A DNA stretch of 53,861 nucleotides from positions 21,242-75,102 of the forward strand of contig PFEY01000103.1 of the NCBI GenBank assembly GCA_002783205.1. Reading direction: 5' to 3'. Below are positions 17,681-26,169 of this stretch, piece after piece (within the stretch, counting starts at the first letter, position 1; each line of letters starts with the position of its first letter). Both the position numbers and the translations under genes were made by a program. The stretch is from Rhodobacteraceae bacterium CG17_big_fil_post_rev_8_21_14_2_50_63_15. Lineage in GTDB: Bacteria; Pseudomonadota; Alphaproteobacteria; Rhodobacterales; Rhodobacteraceae. The notes under the pieces are model-generated. The model had not been told where the DNA came from, ran no database searches, and was given only the letters and a program-made list of their open reading frames with translations.

Positions 17681-18904
17681 TCAGGCGGGCAGCGGAGCCG
17701 GGCCGCGTGTGCGCGTGCGCGTCAGGATCAGGACGATGATTCCGAGATTGAGGAGGTTCCACGCGATGCCGTTGAGGAATGCCATCCGATAGCTACCGGT
17801 CAGGTCGTAGATCCAGCCCGACATCCAGCCGCCGAGGGCCATGCCGAGGATGGTGCCCATGAGCACGAAACCCACGCGGCGACCGGCCTCGTCGCTGGGC
17901 ATGTATTCGCGCACGATGACCGCATAGCCGGGAACGATCCCGCCCTGGGCCAGGCCAAAGACGAGGCTCACGACATAGAGCGAGGTCAGCCCGTCCGAGG
18001 GCAGGTAGAGAAAGAGCGCGAGGCATTGCAGGCCCGAGCCGATCAGCACCGTGCGCACCCCGCCCAGCCAGTCGGCCAGCGCCCCCGAGGCCAGGCGCGA
18101 GGCGACGCCGCCCAGAAGCATGAGCGAGAGCATCTGCGCGCCGACGGCCGGGCCATAGCCGAGATCGACGCAGTAGCTCACGATATGAACCTGCGGCATC
18201 GACATGGCGACGCAGCAGGCCACCCCGGCAAGGCCCAGAAGCAGCATCAGGCTGCGCGGCGACAGACCGGTGGCGCGGGCGCGGGCAGAGGAGAGCGTAT
18301 CGGCATGGGCGCGCGCCACAAGCGGCACGCGGCGGCGCAGGCAGAGGGCCAGGGGAATGACCACGACGAGCGTCGCCCCGGCCAGCACCAGATAGACCGC
18401 CCGCCAGCCCTGACCGGCGAGCACCCCGGCAAGGATCATCGGCCAGATCGCCCCGGCAAGGTAGTTGCCGCTTGCCGCGATCGCCACCGCGATACCGCGC
18501 CGCCGCAGAAACCAGAGCGAGACATCGGCGATCAGCGGGCCGAAGCCGACCGCGCTGCCGAAGCCGATGATGAATTGCAATCCACTGAGCACCTGCACCG
18601 AGGGGCTGAGCGCCGCGAGGCCCGTGGCGGCGGCAATCAGCAGCGCCGAGCCGATCAGTGACAGGGTGATGCCGAAGCGGTCGACGATCCGTCCGATCGC
18701 CAGATTGCCGAGCGCAAATCCCAGCATGGTGAGCGTATAGGGCAACGAGACATCGCCGCGCGCCACCCCGAAATCGGCCTGAATGGCAGGCATGACGACG
18801 ACGATCGACCAGATCCCTGCCCCGCCCACCGTGGCGATGAGGAGCGAGAGCGCAAGGCGCGTCCAGGCATAGCGGCTGTCGAGGATGGCGGTATCGTCGG
18901 TCAT
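17681..18904 (-). CDS. Major facilitator superfamily transporter
   Basis: A 407-residue inner-membrane carrier with twelve predicted helices. The loop after helix 2 reads NLAIGRIVDRFG, matching the MFS motif A, and a related loop in the second half reads RLASGALADWLGG. The general pattern (LPYTLTMLGFALG, SMPQVHIVSYCVDLG) resembles the monocarboxylate or oxalate/formate antiporter subgroup. The substrate is not assignable. ATG 18904 starts just before the hydrophilic head. The gene is divergent from the isomerase gene at 19115, with a 210-base gap holding a copy of a dispersed motif. Confidence 0.88.
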   Translation of the reverse strand: MTDDTAILDSRYAWTRLALSLLIATVGGAGIWSIVVVMPAIQADFGVARGDVSLPYTLTMLGFALGNLAIGRIVDRFGITLSLIGSALLIAAATGLAALSPSVQVLSGLQFIIGFGSAVGFGPLIADVSLWFLRRRGIAVAIAASGNYLAGAIWPMILAGVLAGQGWRAVYLVLAGATLVVVIPLALCLRRRVPLVARAHADTLSSARARATGLSPRSLMLLLGLAGVACCVAMSMPQVHIVSYCVDLGYGPAVGAQMLSLMLLGGVASRLASGALADWLGGVRTVLIGSGLQCLALFLYLPSDGLTSLYVVSLVFGLAQGGIVPGYAVIVREYMPSDEAGRRVGFVLMGTILGMALGGWMSGWIYDLTGSYRMAFLNGIAWNLLNLGIIVLILTRTRTRGPAPLPA

Positions 18905-18984
18905 GGCGGCGACGTTAGGGTGCCGCGCGTGGACTGACCAGAGGCAAAATCAAGCGACGGGGGACGCTGTCCCCCGCCCCCCCT

Positions 18985-19007
18985 TGAGTATTTTCGGAAC
19001 AGTGAAG
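18985..19007 (+). repeat. Dispersed intergenic motif, copy 1
   Basis: The sequence is GAGTATTTTCGGAACAGTG flanked by T and AAG, preceded by a C-rich tract. A near-identical copy in the other orientation is at 34389-34412 and a weaker one at 45509-45531, all in intergenic DNA. The function is unknown. Confidence 0.5.
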
Positions 19008-19114
19008 CAGGCGGTGGACTGGCGTTCTGACGTGCTTTGGGATGGCGCGGTGCGGGGGGCTTGGCCCCGCGCGCGCGGCGCGCTATGAGACGCGCACAAT
19101 GGGAGGGTCCGGTC

Positions 19115-20074
19115 ATGCCAGCACGAGAGACGCCGCGCGAGATTGCCCGCGAGGTCATCCGCATCGAGGCCGAGGCGCTCGGGGCGATGACGGCAGCGCT
19201 GTCCGAGGATTTCGATGCCGTGATCTCGCGGTTGTTGCAGGTCACGGGCCGGGTGATCGTGTCGGGCATGGGCAAGTCGGGGCATATTGCCGCCAAGATT
19301 GCCGCCACCATGGCGAGCACCGGCACGCCCGCGCAATATGTCCATCCCGGCGAGGCGAGCCATGGCGATCTGGGCATGATCACGAAGGCCGATGCGGTGA
19401 TCCTGATCTCCAATTCCGGCGAGACGCGCGAATTGGCGGATATCATCGCGCATAGCAGGCGGTTTGCCATTCCGCTCGTCGCCATCACCAAGAGGGCCAG
19501 CAGCACGCTGGGACAGCAGGCGGACTTCCTTCTGCAATTGCCCGACGCGCCGGAGGCCTGCGCCATCGGCATGGCACCGACCACGAGCACGACTTGCACG
19601 CTGGCGTTGGGCGATGCACTCGCGGTGGCGATGATGCGGCTGCGCGGATTCGAGCGAGAGAATTTTCTGGCCTTTCATCCGGGCGGCACGCTGGGGGCTC
19701 AACTCTTGCGGGTGTCCTCGGTGATGCATGCGGGTGAGGCGCTGCCCATTGTCACGGAATCGACGCCGATGGGCGAGACATTGCTCGAGATGACGGCCAA
19801 GGGCTTTGGCGTGGCGGCGCTGGTCGAGGGCGGGCGGCTGATCGGCGTGATCACCGATGGCGACCTGCGGCGCAATCTGGCGGATCTGATGGCGCGGACC
19901 GCCGGTGAGGTCGCCACCCGCAACCCGCTCAGCATCGCGCCCGAGGCGCTTTTGTCCGAGGCGCTGGGGGTAATGAACGCCCACAAGATCAGTGCGCTCT
20001 TTGCGGTGGACGAGGGCGGGATGCTGCGCGGTCTGGTGCATATCCATGACGCGCTGCGGGCGGGGGTGGCTTAG
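19115..20074 (+). CDS. kdsD: Arabinose-5-phosphate isomerase, KpsF/GutQ/KdsD family
   Basis: A 319-residue cytoplasmic enzyme converting ribulose 5-phosphate to arabinose 5-phosphate, the first step to the lipopolysaccharide sugar Kdo. The SIS domain spans about 36-170, with the GMGKSGH motif at 51-57 and SNSGETRE at 99-106. Two CBS domains fill about 205-319 (SSVMHAGEALP, RNPLSIAPEALLSEAL). ATG 19115 has GGGAGGG seven bases upstream; a longer TTG start adds unlikely residues. The stop overlaps that of the convergent DUF167 gene. No other Kdo genes lie in this window. Confidence 0.92.
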   Translation: MPARETPREIAREVIRIEAEALGAMTAALSEDFDAVISRLLQVTGRVIVSGMGKSGHIAAKIAATMASTGTPAQYVHPGEASHGDLGMITKADAVILISNSGETRELADIIAHSRRFAIPLVAITKRASSTLGQQADFLLQLPDAPEACAIGMAPTTSTTCTLALGDALAVAMMRLRGFERENFLAFHPGGTLGAQLLRVSSVMHAGEALPIVTESTPMGETLLEMTAKGFGVAALVEGGRLIGVITDGDLRRNLADLMARTAGEVATRNPLSIAPEALLSEALGVMNAHKISALFAVDEGGMLRGLVHIHDALRAGVA

Positions 20075-20325
20075 GAGACTTCGAACACCTTGTCGCGCGC
20101 GGTGTGCCCGTGGATCAGGGTCAGCCGGGATTTGGGCAGGCCGAGCGCCTTGGCGAGCAGTTTCTGCACGGCGGCATTGGCCTTGCCGTCTTCGGGGATG
20201 CAGGTGACATAGACGCGCAAGGCGTCGCCCTCGAGCACGATCCGATTGCGCGAGGCCTTGGGCGTGACGCGCAGGCTGATCCGGGTGCCGGACTGGGCCA
20301 AGTGGCTGAGATCGGGGATGTCCAT
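20071..20325 (-). CDS. DUF167 (YggU-family) protein
   Basis: An 84-residue protein of the small DUF167 alpha/beta family, with no known biochemical role. The pattern RISLRVTPKASRNRIV, then LRVYVTCIPEDGKANAAVQKLLAKALG and SRLTLIHGHTARDKVFEV, is the family core. ATG 20325 gives the usual family length; an upstream in-frame start adds 28 Arg/Pro-rich residues that do not fit. The ribosome binding site is weak. The stop codon overlaps that of kdsD on the other strand. Confidence 0.85.
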   Translation of the reverse strand: MDIPDLSHLAQSGTRISLRVTPKASRNRIVLEGDALRVYVTCIPEDGKANAAVQKLLAKALGLPKSRLTLIHGHTARDKVFEVS

Positions 20326-20438
20326 GGCCTGTGCTAACCGTGCCGGGGGCCTGCGCCAAGAGGTTTCGACGCCGCAGGGACTTGACCGCGCGCGCGGCTT
20401 TGCCGACATGTAGCCTATCCCTGATCTGAAAGCACATC

Positions 20439-21026
20439 ATGCCCCAATCCAACCTTGCCAACCTTGACGCGCTTGAGTTCCTGCAAACCCGCCGGTCGTG
20501 CCCGGCACGGACGCTGAGCCTGCCCGTGCCGGACCGCGCGGCGCTGCGGCCCTTGCTCACAGCCGCCTTGCGCACGCCAGATCATGGCAAGCTGGAGCCG
20601 TGGCGGCTGATCGTGCTGGAACGCGGCGCGCTCCTGCGGCTGGCGGGTTTGGTGCCGGAGGTGGGCGCGCGGCTTGGCCGGGCGCCTGAGGAGATCGCCA
20701 AGCAGGTGTCGCAATTCGCCGATGGCCATCTTGCCGTGGCGGTGATCGAGAGCCCGAAGCCGTCGGAGAAGATCCCCGTCCTCGAGCAGACCTATTCGGT
20801 GGCCTGCGTCTGTCTGGGCCTGCTCAACGCCGCGCTGGCCGCCGGATGGGGGGGCAACTGGCTGACCGGATGGGCCAGCTGTGACCGGGATTTCGTCGAG
20901 ACCGCGCTTGGCCTCGCAGGCCATGAGCGGATCGCCGGGTTCATTCATATCGGCAGCAGAACTGTCGTGCCACCCGAGCGTCCGCGCCCGGATCCCGAGG
21001 CGCTCACGACCTGGATGTCGCAATGA
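20439..21026 (+). CDS. Nitroreductase-family flavoprotein, YdjA type
   Basis: A 195-residue FMN-dependent oxidoreductase. The N-terminal RRSCPARTLS and the DHGKLEPWRLIVL block bind FMN phosphate and resemble YdjA-type minimal nitroreductases. QTYSVACVCLGLLNAALAAG and the GFIHIGSRT strand complete the fold. The natural substrate is unknown; the family reduces nitroaromatics, quinones or enones with NAD(P)H. Its stop overlaps the next start by four bases (ATGA), so the two genes are likely translated together. Confidence 0.87.
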   Translation: MPQSNLANLDALEFLQTRRSCPARTLSLPVPDRAALRPLLTAALRTPDHGKLEPWRLIVLERGALLRLAGLVPEVGARLGRAPEEIAKQVSQFADGHLAVAVIESPKPSEKIPVLEQTYSVACVCLGLLNAALAAGWGGNWLTGWASCDRDFVETALGLAGHERIAGFIHIGSRTVVPPERPRPDPEALTTWMSQ

Positions 21027-21727
21027 TCTTTGCGAGTTTTCTCAAGGCAGTGGGTCAGATCGGCGATCCGCGGTTTCGCCGGGTCTTGCTGTTTGGCGTC
21101 GGGCTGACGCTGGCACTGCTGGTGGCGGCCTATGCAGCGGTGCTCTGGGTGATTCAGGTGACGGTCGGTGACACGACCACGCTGCCGCTCATCGGCGAGG
21201 TGACATGGGTGGGCGATCTCCTGGGCGCCGGATCATTCCTGCTGATGCTCGTGCTGTCGGTGTTTCTGATGGTGCCGGTGGCCTCTGCCATCACCTCGAT
21301 GTTTCTCGACACGGTGGCCGAGGCGGTGGAGGAGCGCCACTATCCCGGCCTTTCGCCCGCGCGGCCCGTTCCCTTTGGCGAGGCGCTCAAGGATACGGTG
21401 AATTTCCTCGGGATCCTGATCGTCGCCAATATCGTGGCGCTCGCGCTCTATGCGGTTTTCACGCCCTTCGCGCTCTTCATCTTCTGGGGGCTCAACGGCT
21501 ATCTGCTGGGCATGGAATATTTCCAGTTGGCCGCGATGCGCCGGGTCGGGCGCGAGGGGGCGCGCGCGCTGCGCCGCAGGCACAGGTGGACCATCTGGGC
21601 GGCGGGGGTGCTGATGGCGATGCCGCTCTCGGTGCCGCTGGTGAACCTGCTCATCCCGATTCTGGGGGCGGCCACCTTTACCCATCTCTACCACGCTATT
21701 CAGGCGCGGCCGGACCCATCCGGTTGA
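21023..21727 (+). CDS. EI24/CysZ-like integral membrane protein
   Basis: A 234-residue membrane protein with about five hydrophobic segments (near 23-48, 66-92, 128-158 and 190-215). The pattern MVPVASAITSMFLDTVAEAVEE and the LFIFWGLNGYLLGMEYFQL segment fit the EI24 domain family, which includes the sulfate transporter CysZ. No sulfate-assimilation genes are adjacent, so a transport role is only a possibility. It is coupled by ATGA to the nitroreductase gene. Its 3' end overlaps the convergent DUF1467 gene by 32 bases. Confidence 0.8.
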   Translation: MIFASFLKAVGQIGDPRFRRVLLFGVGLTLALLVAAYAAVLWVIQVTVGDTTTLPLIGEVTWVGDLLGAGSFLLMLVLSVFLMVPVASAITSMFLDTVAEAVEERHYPGLSPARPVPFGEALKDTVNFLGILIVANIVALALYAVFTPFALFIFWGLNGYLLGMEYFQLAAMRRVGREGARALRRRHRWTIWAAGVLMAMPLSVPLVNLLIPILGAATFTHLYHAIQARPDPSG

Positions 21728-21977
21728 ACATGTCGAGATCGCGGATGGTGACGGCCCCAGACAGGATCACGCCCGCGATGACGATCCACAGGACCACGGC
21801 GATGCCGGTGGTGATCCAGGCCTTTTTCTTCAGGTGATGATGCTCGGGCGATCCGGCATGGGTGCCGGGTGTGACCTTGCCCAGATCACCCTGCGTTTCG
21901 ATCCGAATCGGCAGGGCGATGAAAAACACCATGAACCAGATCACCGCAAAGAGCACGATGGCAGAGGTGATACCCAT
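21696..21977 (-). CDS. DUF1467 small membrane protein
   Basis: A 93-residue protein with two predicted helices (about 3-24 and 54-74) and a hydrophilic middle (ETQGDLGKVTPGTHAGSPE). The IWFMVFFIALPIR start and the GSPEHHHLKKKAW linker are typical of alphaproteobacterial DUF1467. The start shares one base with the stop of the epimerase gene (TGATG), so it is the second gene of that pair. The function is unknown; the pairing with methylmalonyl-CoA epimerase is common in this order to my knowledge. Confidence 0.85.
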   Translation of the reverse strand: MGITSAIVLFAVIWFMVFFIALPIRIETQGDLGKVTPGTHAGSPEHHHLKKKAWITTGIAVVLWIVIAGVILSGAVTIRDLDMFNRMGPAAPE

Positions 21978-22381
21978 CAGACCTGTTCCAGTTCCACGAG
22001 GCAGCCGTTGAAATCCTTGGGATGCAGGAAGAGCACCGGCTTGCCATGCGCGCCGATCTTGGGCTCGCCCGTGCCCAGCACCCGCGCGCCGGTGGATCTG
22101 AGGTGATCGCGCGCGGCGAGGATGTCCTCGACCTCGTAGCAGATGTGATGGATGCCGCCTGCCGGGTTCTTGTCGAGAAAGCCCTGAATGGGGCTGTTTT
22201 CGCCCATGGGATAGAGCAGTTCGATCTTGGTGTTGGGCAGTTCGATGAAGATCACGGTGACACCGTGATCGGGTTCGTCCTGTGGCGCACCGACCTTGGC
22301 GCCCAAGGCGGTGCGATACTGCTCAGCGGCGGCGGTCAGGTCGGGCACGGCGATGGCAACATGATTGAGACGTCCGATCAT
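21977..22381 (-). CDS. mce: Methylmalonyl-CoA epimerase
   Basis: A 134-residue vicinal-oxygen-chelate enzyme that epimerises (S)- to (R)-methylmalonyl-CoA in propionyl-CoA breakdown. The two beta-alpha-beta repeats begin at RLNHVAIAVPD (metal His7) and GIHHICYEVED, and end at the Glu of CLVELEQV. ELLYPMGENSPI is a family block. ATG 22381 has AAAGGA upstream. It lies upstream of, and one base overlapping, DUF1467. The mutase and carboxylase genes are outside this window. Confidence 0.92.
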   Translation of the reverse strand: MIGRLNHVAIAVPDLTAAAEQYRTALGAKVGAPQDEPDHGVTVIFIELPNTKIELLYPMGENSPIQGFLDKNPAGGIHHICYEVEDILAARDHLRSTGARVLGTGEPKIGAHGKPVLFLHPKDFNGCLVELEQV

Positions 22382-22529
22382 GGGGCGGTCCTTTCGCTGG
22401 TCTGGGCCTCTTATGGGGATGATGGGCGGATCTGGCAAGCGACAGGGGGACGCAACCCGCGCATTAACCGCGCGTTCACCAAATGCGGGCCATGCTGTTG
22501 CCGTGAGGATCATTGGAAGGATCAGCGCC

Positions 22530-23231
22530 ATGAGTGATGGAAACAGTCTTGCACCGCTGCGTGCGCCCAGTGTCCAGCGTCCCTTGCTCGGGATGACCGT
22601 GCTGGCGGTCGAGGATAGCCGCTACGCCTCCGAGGCGCTGCGCCTGATGTGTCTGCGCAGCGGGGCGCGGATCCGGCGCGCCGATTGTCTCGCCTCGGCG
22701 CGGCGACATTTGCAGGTCTATCGCCCCTCGGTGGCGATCATCGATCTGGGCCTGCCGGATGGATCGGGGCTGGATCTGATAGCCGATCTTGATCAGGCGC
22801 GACCGCGCGTCGGGGTCATTCTGGCGATCAGCGGCGATCCGGCGGCGGAGGCTGCGGCGCTTGACGCGGGGGCGGACGGGTTCCTGGCCAAGCCGGTGGC
22901 AAGCCTCGGCGCATTCCAGCAGGCGGTGCTGCACCATCTGCCGCCAGATCGCTGCCCGACCGGGCCCTACAGCGTCAGCAATGAGGTGATCCGCCCTGAC
23001 CCACTGGCCTATCGGGACGATCTTGATCATGTGCTGAGCTTGCTGGAGAGGGTCCCCGAGGCCCCGGTGCTGGCCTATGTGGCGCAGTTCCTGGACGGCG
23101 TGGCGTCTTCGGCGGGGGATGGCGTGCTGGCAGAGGCGGCGGCGGGCCTCACCCGGCAGGGGATCGAGACCGGCATTGCGCGGATGCGCGGGCTGATCGC
23201 GGCGCGGCTTGCGGAGCGGGTGGCGATCTAG
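22530..23231 (+). CDS. Response regulator with unassigned helical C-terminus
   Basis: A 233-residue protein. Residues about 21-135 form a receiver domain with acidic Glu28-Asp29, phosphoacceptor Asp72 (IIDLGLPDGSG), Ser101 and Lys121 (FLAKPV). The C-terminal 100 residues are mainly helical and show no DNA-binding, GGDEF or EAL motif; they could be an HPt-like or dimerisation module. GGAAGG lies ten bases before ATG 22530. There is no adjacent histidine kinase. The stop overlaps that of the convergent GNAT gene by four bases. Confidence 0.8.
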   Translation: MSDGNSLAPLRAPSVQRPLLGMTVLAVEDSRYASEALRLMCLRSGARIRRADCLASARRHLQVYRPSVAIIDLGLPDGSGLDLIADLDQARPRVGVILAISGDPAAEAAALDAGADGFLAKPVASLGAFQQAVLHHLPPDRCPTGPYSVSNEVIRPDPLAYRDDLDHVLSLLERVPEAPVLAYVAQFLDGVASSAGDGVLAEAAAGLTRQGIETGIARMRGLIAARLAERVAI

Positions 23232-23944
23232 GCCAGAGCCGGGTCCGAGGCCGCGCGCAGCGGGCGGGTGAGATCGCTGAGGCCTTCGCGCTGCCGACCC
23301 GTGGCGTCGAAATTTTCCGTAGCGAGCCAGCGGTCGAAGGCTGCGCGCAGGGCAGGCCATTCGGCGTCGATAGCGGCGAACCAGGCGGTGTCGCGATTGC
23401 GTCCCTTGACCACGGTGGCCTGCCGGAACACGCCTTCATAGCTCAGGCCCAGACGCTGCGCCGCGCGGCGCGAGGGCCTGTTGAGGGCGTCGCATTTCCA
23501 CTCGAAGCGCCGATAGCCCGCCTGAAATGCCCATTGCATCATCAGGTAAATCGCCTCGGTCGCGGCGCGGCGGCGCTGGAGGGCAGGCGCGAGATTGATA
23601 TGGCCCACCTCGATGCTGCCTGATCCGGGCGTGATCCGCAGATAGCTGGCCACGCCGCCGACCTGCCCGGTATCGAGATCGGTGATCGCATAGAAAAGCG
23701 GATCATTTCCGTTCGTGGCCTGCCTTATCCAGGCGTGATGATCGGCGACGGAGGCGAAGGGTCCGTAGGGCAGATAATCCCAGACGGCAGGATCGGCACT
23801 GTAGGCGGCAAAGAGTGCTGCGGTGTGCCGGTCGGCCTCGAGCCGGTCGAGCCGGGCGTATCGCCCGACAATGGGCGACCCGTCTGGCGGGGGTGGGGGC
23901 GTCCAGTGCGTCAGTTTCTCCCCGAGGGGGCGATCCATGGGCAT
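23228..23944 (-). CDS. GNAT-family N-acetyltransferase, RimJ/RimL-like
   Basis: A 238-residue acyl-CoA transferase of the Acetyltransf_3 type. The fold runs from LDRLEADRHTAALFAAY to the acetyl-CoA region GHINLAPALQRRRAATEA and the RFEWKCDALNRPSRRAAQRLG block, which is characteristic of a group with RimJ/RimL-like members. The acceptor is unknown. AGGAG lies ten bases before ATG 23944, inside the end of aspS, so it is the downstream gene of an aspS transcript. The C-terminal 40 residues are an extension. Confidence 0.85.
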   Translation of the reverse strand: MPMDRPLGEKLTHWTPPPPPDGSPIVGRYARLDRLEADRHTAALFAAYSADPAVWDYLPYGPFASVADHHAWIRQATNGNDPLFYAITDLDTGQVGGVASYLRITPGSGSIEVGHINLAPALQRRRAATEAIYLMMQWAFQAGYRRFEWKCDALNRPSRRAAQRLGLSYEGVFRQATVVKGRNRDTAWFAAIDAEWPALRAAFDRWLATENFDATGRQREGLSDLTRPLRAASDPALA

Positions 23945-23951
23945 GGGGGTC

Positions 23952-25931
23952 TCACTCCTGCGGGATGACCCTTAACCCCAGTTCCATCAGTTGATCGCTG
24001 GTCGGGTCGGAGGGGGCGTTCATCATCAGGTCTTCGGCGCGCTGGTTCATCGGGAACATGATGACCTCGCGGATGTTCGAGGTGCCCGCGAGCAGCATCA
24101 CGATGCGGTCGATGCCCGCCGCACAGCCGCCGTGCGGGGGCGCGCCATACTGGAAGGCGCCGACCATGCCGCCGAAGCGCTTGCGCACCTCGTCTTCGCC
24201 ATAGCCGGCCAGTTCGAAGGCCTTGAACATGATCTCGGGCTTGTGGTTGCGGATGGCGCCCGAGACCAACTCGTAGCCGTTGCAGGCGAGGTCATACTGG
24301 TAGCCCAGCACGGTGAGCGGATCGCCGTCGAGGGCCGCGCGCCCGCCTTGCGGCATGGAAAACGGGTTGTGGGAGAAATCGACCTTGCCGGTGGTCTCGT
24401 CCTTTTCATACATCGGGAAATCGACGATCCACGCAAAGGCGAAGCGGTTTTCGTCCGTCAGGCCCAATTCCTCGCCAATGACCGTGCGCGCCTTGCCCGC
24501 CACGCGCTCGAAGGCCTGGGGTTTGCCACCGAGGAAGAAGGCGGCATCGCCTACGCCAAGGCCAAGCTGCTGGCGGATCGCCTCGGTGCGTTCGGGGCCG
24601 ATGTTCTTGGCGAGGGGGCCTGCGGCTTCGAGATCCGAAAAGTGGGCGTCCCTCAAAAACGTTGCTTGCTCAATGTCATTGGCTAGCACCGCATCGATGA
24701 TCCTCAGCTTCACGGCTTCGAGGGCTTCAGCCGACGGCGATTGATCCCGCTTGATGATCTCTTCAGCTTCCTCTTTCGACTTAGCTGTAAGGATTTCAGT
24801 GAGAGTTTCTTTTATCCGTTCGATCGAGAAACCTTCCGAGCGTTCCCGCCAGAAGATATATCCCATCCCCGGCAGGCCCTCTTTCTGGGCAAAGGCGTTC
24901 ATGCGGTCGCAGAACTTGCGGCTGCCGCCCGCGGGGGCGGGAATGGCGCGGATCTGGGTGCCGTCCTGTTCCAGCAGTTTCGCGAAGATGGCAAAGCCCG
25001 ATCCGCGGAAATGCTCGCTCACATCCTGCATCCGGATCGGGTTGCGCAGGTCGGGCTTGTCGGTGCCATACCAGAGCGCGGAGTCCGCGTAGGAGATCTG
25101 CGGCCAGGCCTCGGGCGCATCGACCGTCTTGCCGCCGCCGAACTCCTGAAACACACCCGCGATCACCGGAGCCACCGTGTCGAACACGTCCTGTTGCGTG
25201 ACAAAGGACATTTCCATGTCGAGCTGGTAGAAATCGGTGGGCGAGCGGTCGGCGCGCGGGTCCTCGTCGCGAAAGCACGGCGCAATCTGGAAATACCGGT
25301 CAAATCCCGAGACCATGATCAGTTGCTTGAACTGCTGGGGGGCCTGCGGCAGGGCGTAGAACTTGCCCGGATGCAGGCGTGACGGCACGAGAAAATCGCG
25401 CGCGCCCTCGGGGGAGGAGGCGGTGATGATGGGGGTCTGGAATTCGCGAAAGCCCTTGTCCCACATCCGCCGCCGGATCGCGGCCACGACGTCCGAGCGC
25501 AGCACCATGTTGCGCTGCATCACCTCGCGGCGCAGGTCGAGATAGCGGTAGCGCAGGCGCGTCTCCTCGGGATATTCCTGATCGCCAAACACCTGAAGCG
25601 GCAATTCACCCGCAGCGCCCAGAACCTCCATGTCGCGGATATAGACCTCGATCGCGCCGGTGGAGAGCTTGGGGTTGACCAGCCCTGCGTCGCGCGCCTT
25701 GACCGTGCCGTCGATTCGGATGCAGGTCTCGCTGCGCAGCCGCTCTACGGCGGCAAAGACCGGGCTGTCGGCATCGCAGATCAGCTGCGTCACGCCATAG
25801 TGATCGCGCAGGTCGATGAACAACACCCCGCCATGATCGCGCATCCGATGCACCCAACCGGCAAGGCGGATCTTCTGACCGACATGGGATTTGTCGAGAT
25901 CGGCGCAGGTGTGGCTGCGATATGCGTGCAT
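23952..25931 (-). CDS. aspS: Aspartyl-tRNA synthetase with internal insertion
   Basis: A 659-residue class II synthetase that charges tRNA with aspartate. The N-terminal OB-fold anticodon domain (about 1-105; [20 protein letters not shown]) precedes motif 1, motif 2 ([10 protein letters not shown], 220-229), the GAD domain and motif 3 ([12 protein letters not shown]). The family is normally near 590 residues. The excess is an in-frame stretch at about residues 368-433, inside the GAD domain, between WRERSEG and [10 protein letters not shown]. That stretch is Lys/Glu/Ile-rich and its DNA is about 50% GC against 66-67% on both sides. All catalytic motifs are intact, so the enzyme should be active. 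GGAGA precedes ATG 25931. Confidence 0.95.
   Translation of the reverse strand: MHAYRSHTCADLDKSHVGQKIRLAGWVHRMRDHGGVLFIDLRDHYGVTQLICDADSPVFAAVERLRSETCIRIDGTVKARDAGLVNPKLSTGAIEVYIRDMEVLGAAGELPLQVFGDQEYPEETRLRYRYLDLRREVMQRNMVLRSDVVAAIRRRMWDKGFREFQTPIITASSPEGARDFLVPSRLHPGKFYALPQAPQQFKQLIMVSGFDRYFQIAPCFRDEDPRADRSPTDFYQLDMEMSFVTQQDVFDTVAPVIAGVFQEFGGGKTVDAPEAWPQISYADSALWYGTDKPDLRNPIRMQDVSEHFRGSGFAIFAKLLEQDGTQIRAIPAPAGGSRKFCDRMNAFAQKEGLPGMGYIFWRERSEGFSIERIKETLTEILTAKSKEEAEEIIKRDQSPSAEALEAVKLRIIDAVLANDIEQATFLRDAHFSDLEAAGPLAKNIGPERTEAIRQQLGLGVGDAAFFLGGKPQAFERVAGKARTVIGEELGLTDENRFAFAWIVDFPMYEKDETTGKVDFSHNPFSMPQGGRAALDGDPLTVLGYQYDLACNGYELVSGAIRNHKPEIMFKAFELAGYGEDEVRKRFGGMVGAFQYGAPPHGGCAAGIDRIVMLLAGTSNIREVIMFPMNQRAEDLMMNAPSDPTSDQLMELGLRVIPQE
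24633..24830 (-). other. In-frame low-GC insertion in aspS GAD domain
   Basis: These 198 bases encode about 66 residues (from [12 protein letters not shown] to RDAHFSD) that have no counterpart in the AspRS sequences I know. There EG is normally followed directly by a block like [10 protein letters not shown]. Hand count gives about 50% GC here, 66% in the 32 bases on one side and 67% in 120 bases on the other. The segment is predicted strongly helical. A TCTCGA hexamer is seen near both ends. The boundaries are accurate to a few codons. Confidence 0.65.
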
Positions 25932-26169
25932 GATGTGCTCTCCGGGGCCGGGTCTTGGGTGGTGGAACGAGTCCGGGCCGATACACCTTGGCGGGGCGGC
26001 AAAGTCAAGGGCGCGGGAGGGCGGACGGGCCAAATCCGTTTACAGCAAGGGGCTTTTGGGTCAGAATGCAAGACACGAGAGCAGTCTGGCTTGTCATGGT
26101 CAGGCCAGAGGCAGGTTTCGCGCACCGTTGAAAGGCACCGATCTAGGTGTACGACAAGGGGGTAAAGAT

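Noticed and set aside
17474-18661. A 395-codon open frame antisense to the MFS gene
   Set aside because: Its product is Arg/His/Gly/Gln-rich with no family pattern, as expected for a shadow frame of a GC-rich gene. The opposite strand encodes a clear transporter.
24633-24830. The AspRS insert as an intein
   Set aside because: Far too short, and it lacks the Cys/Ser at the first residue and the terminal His-Asn needed for splicing.
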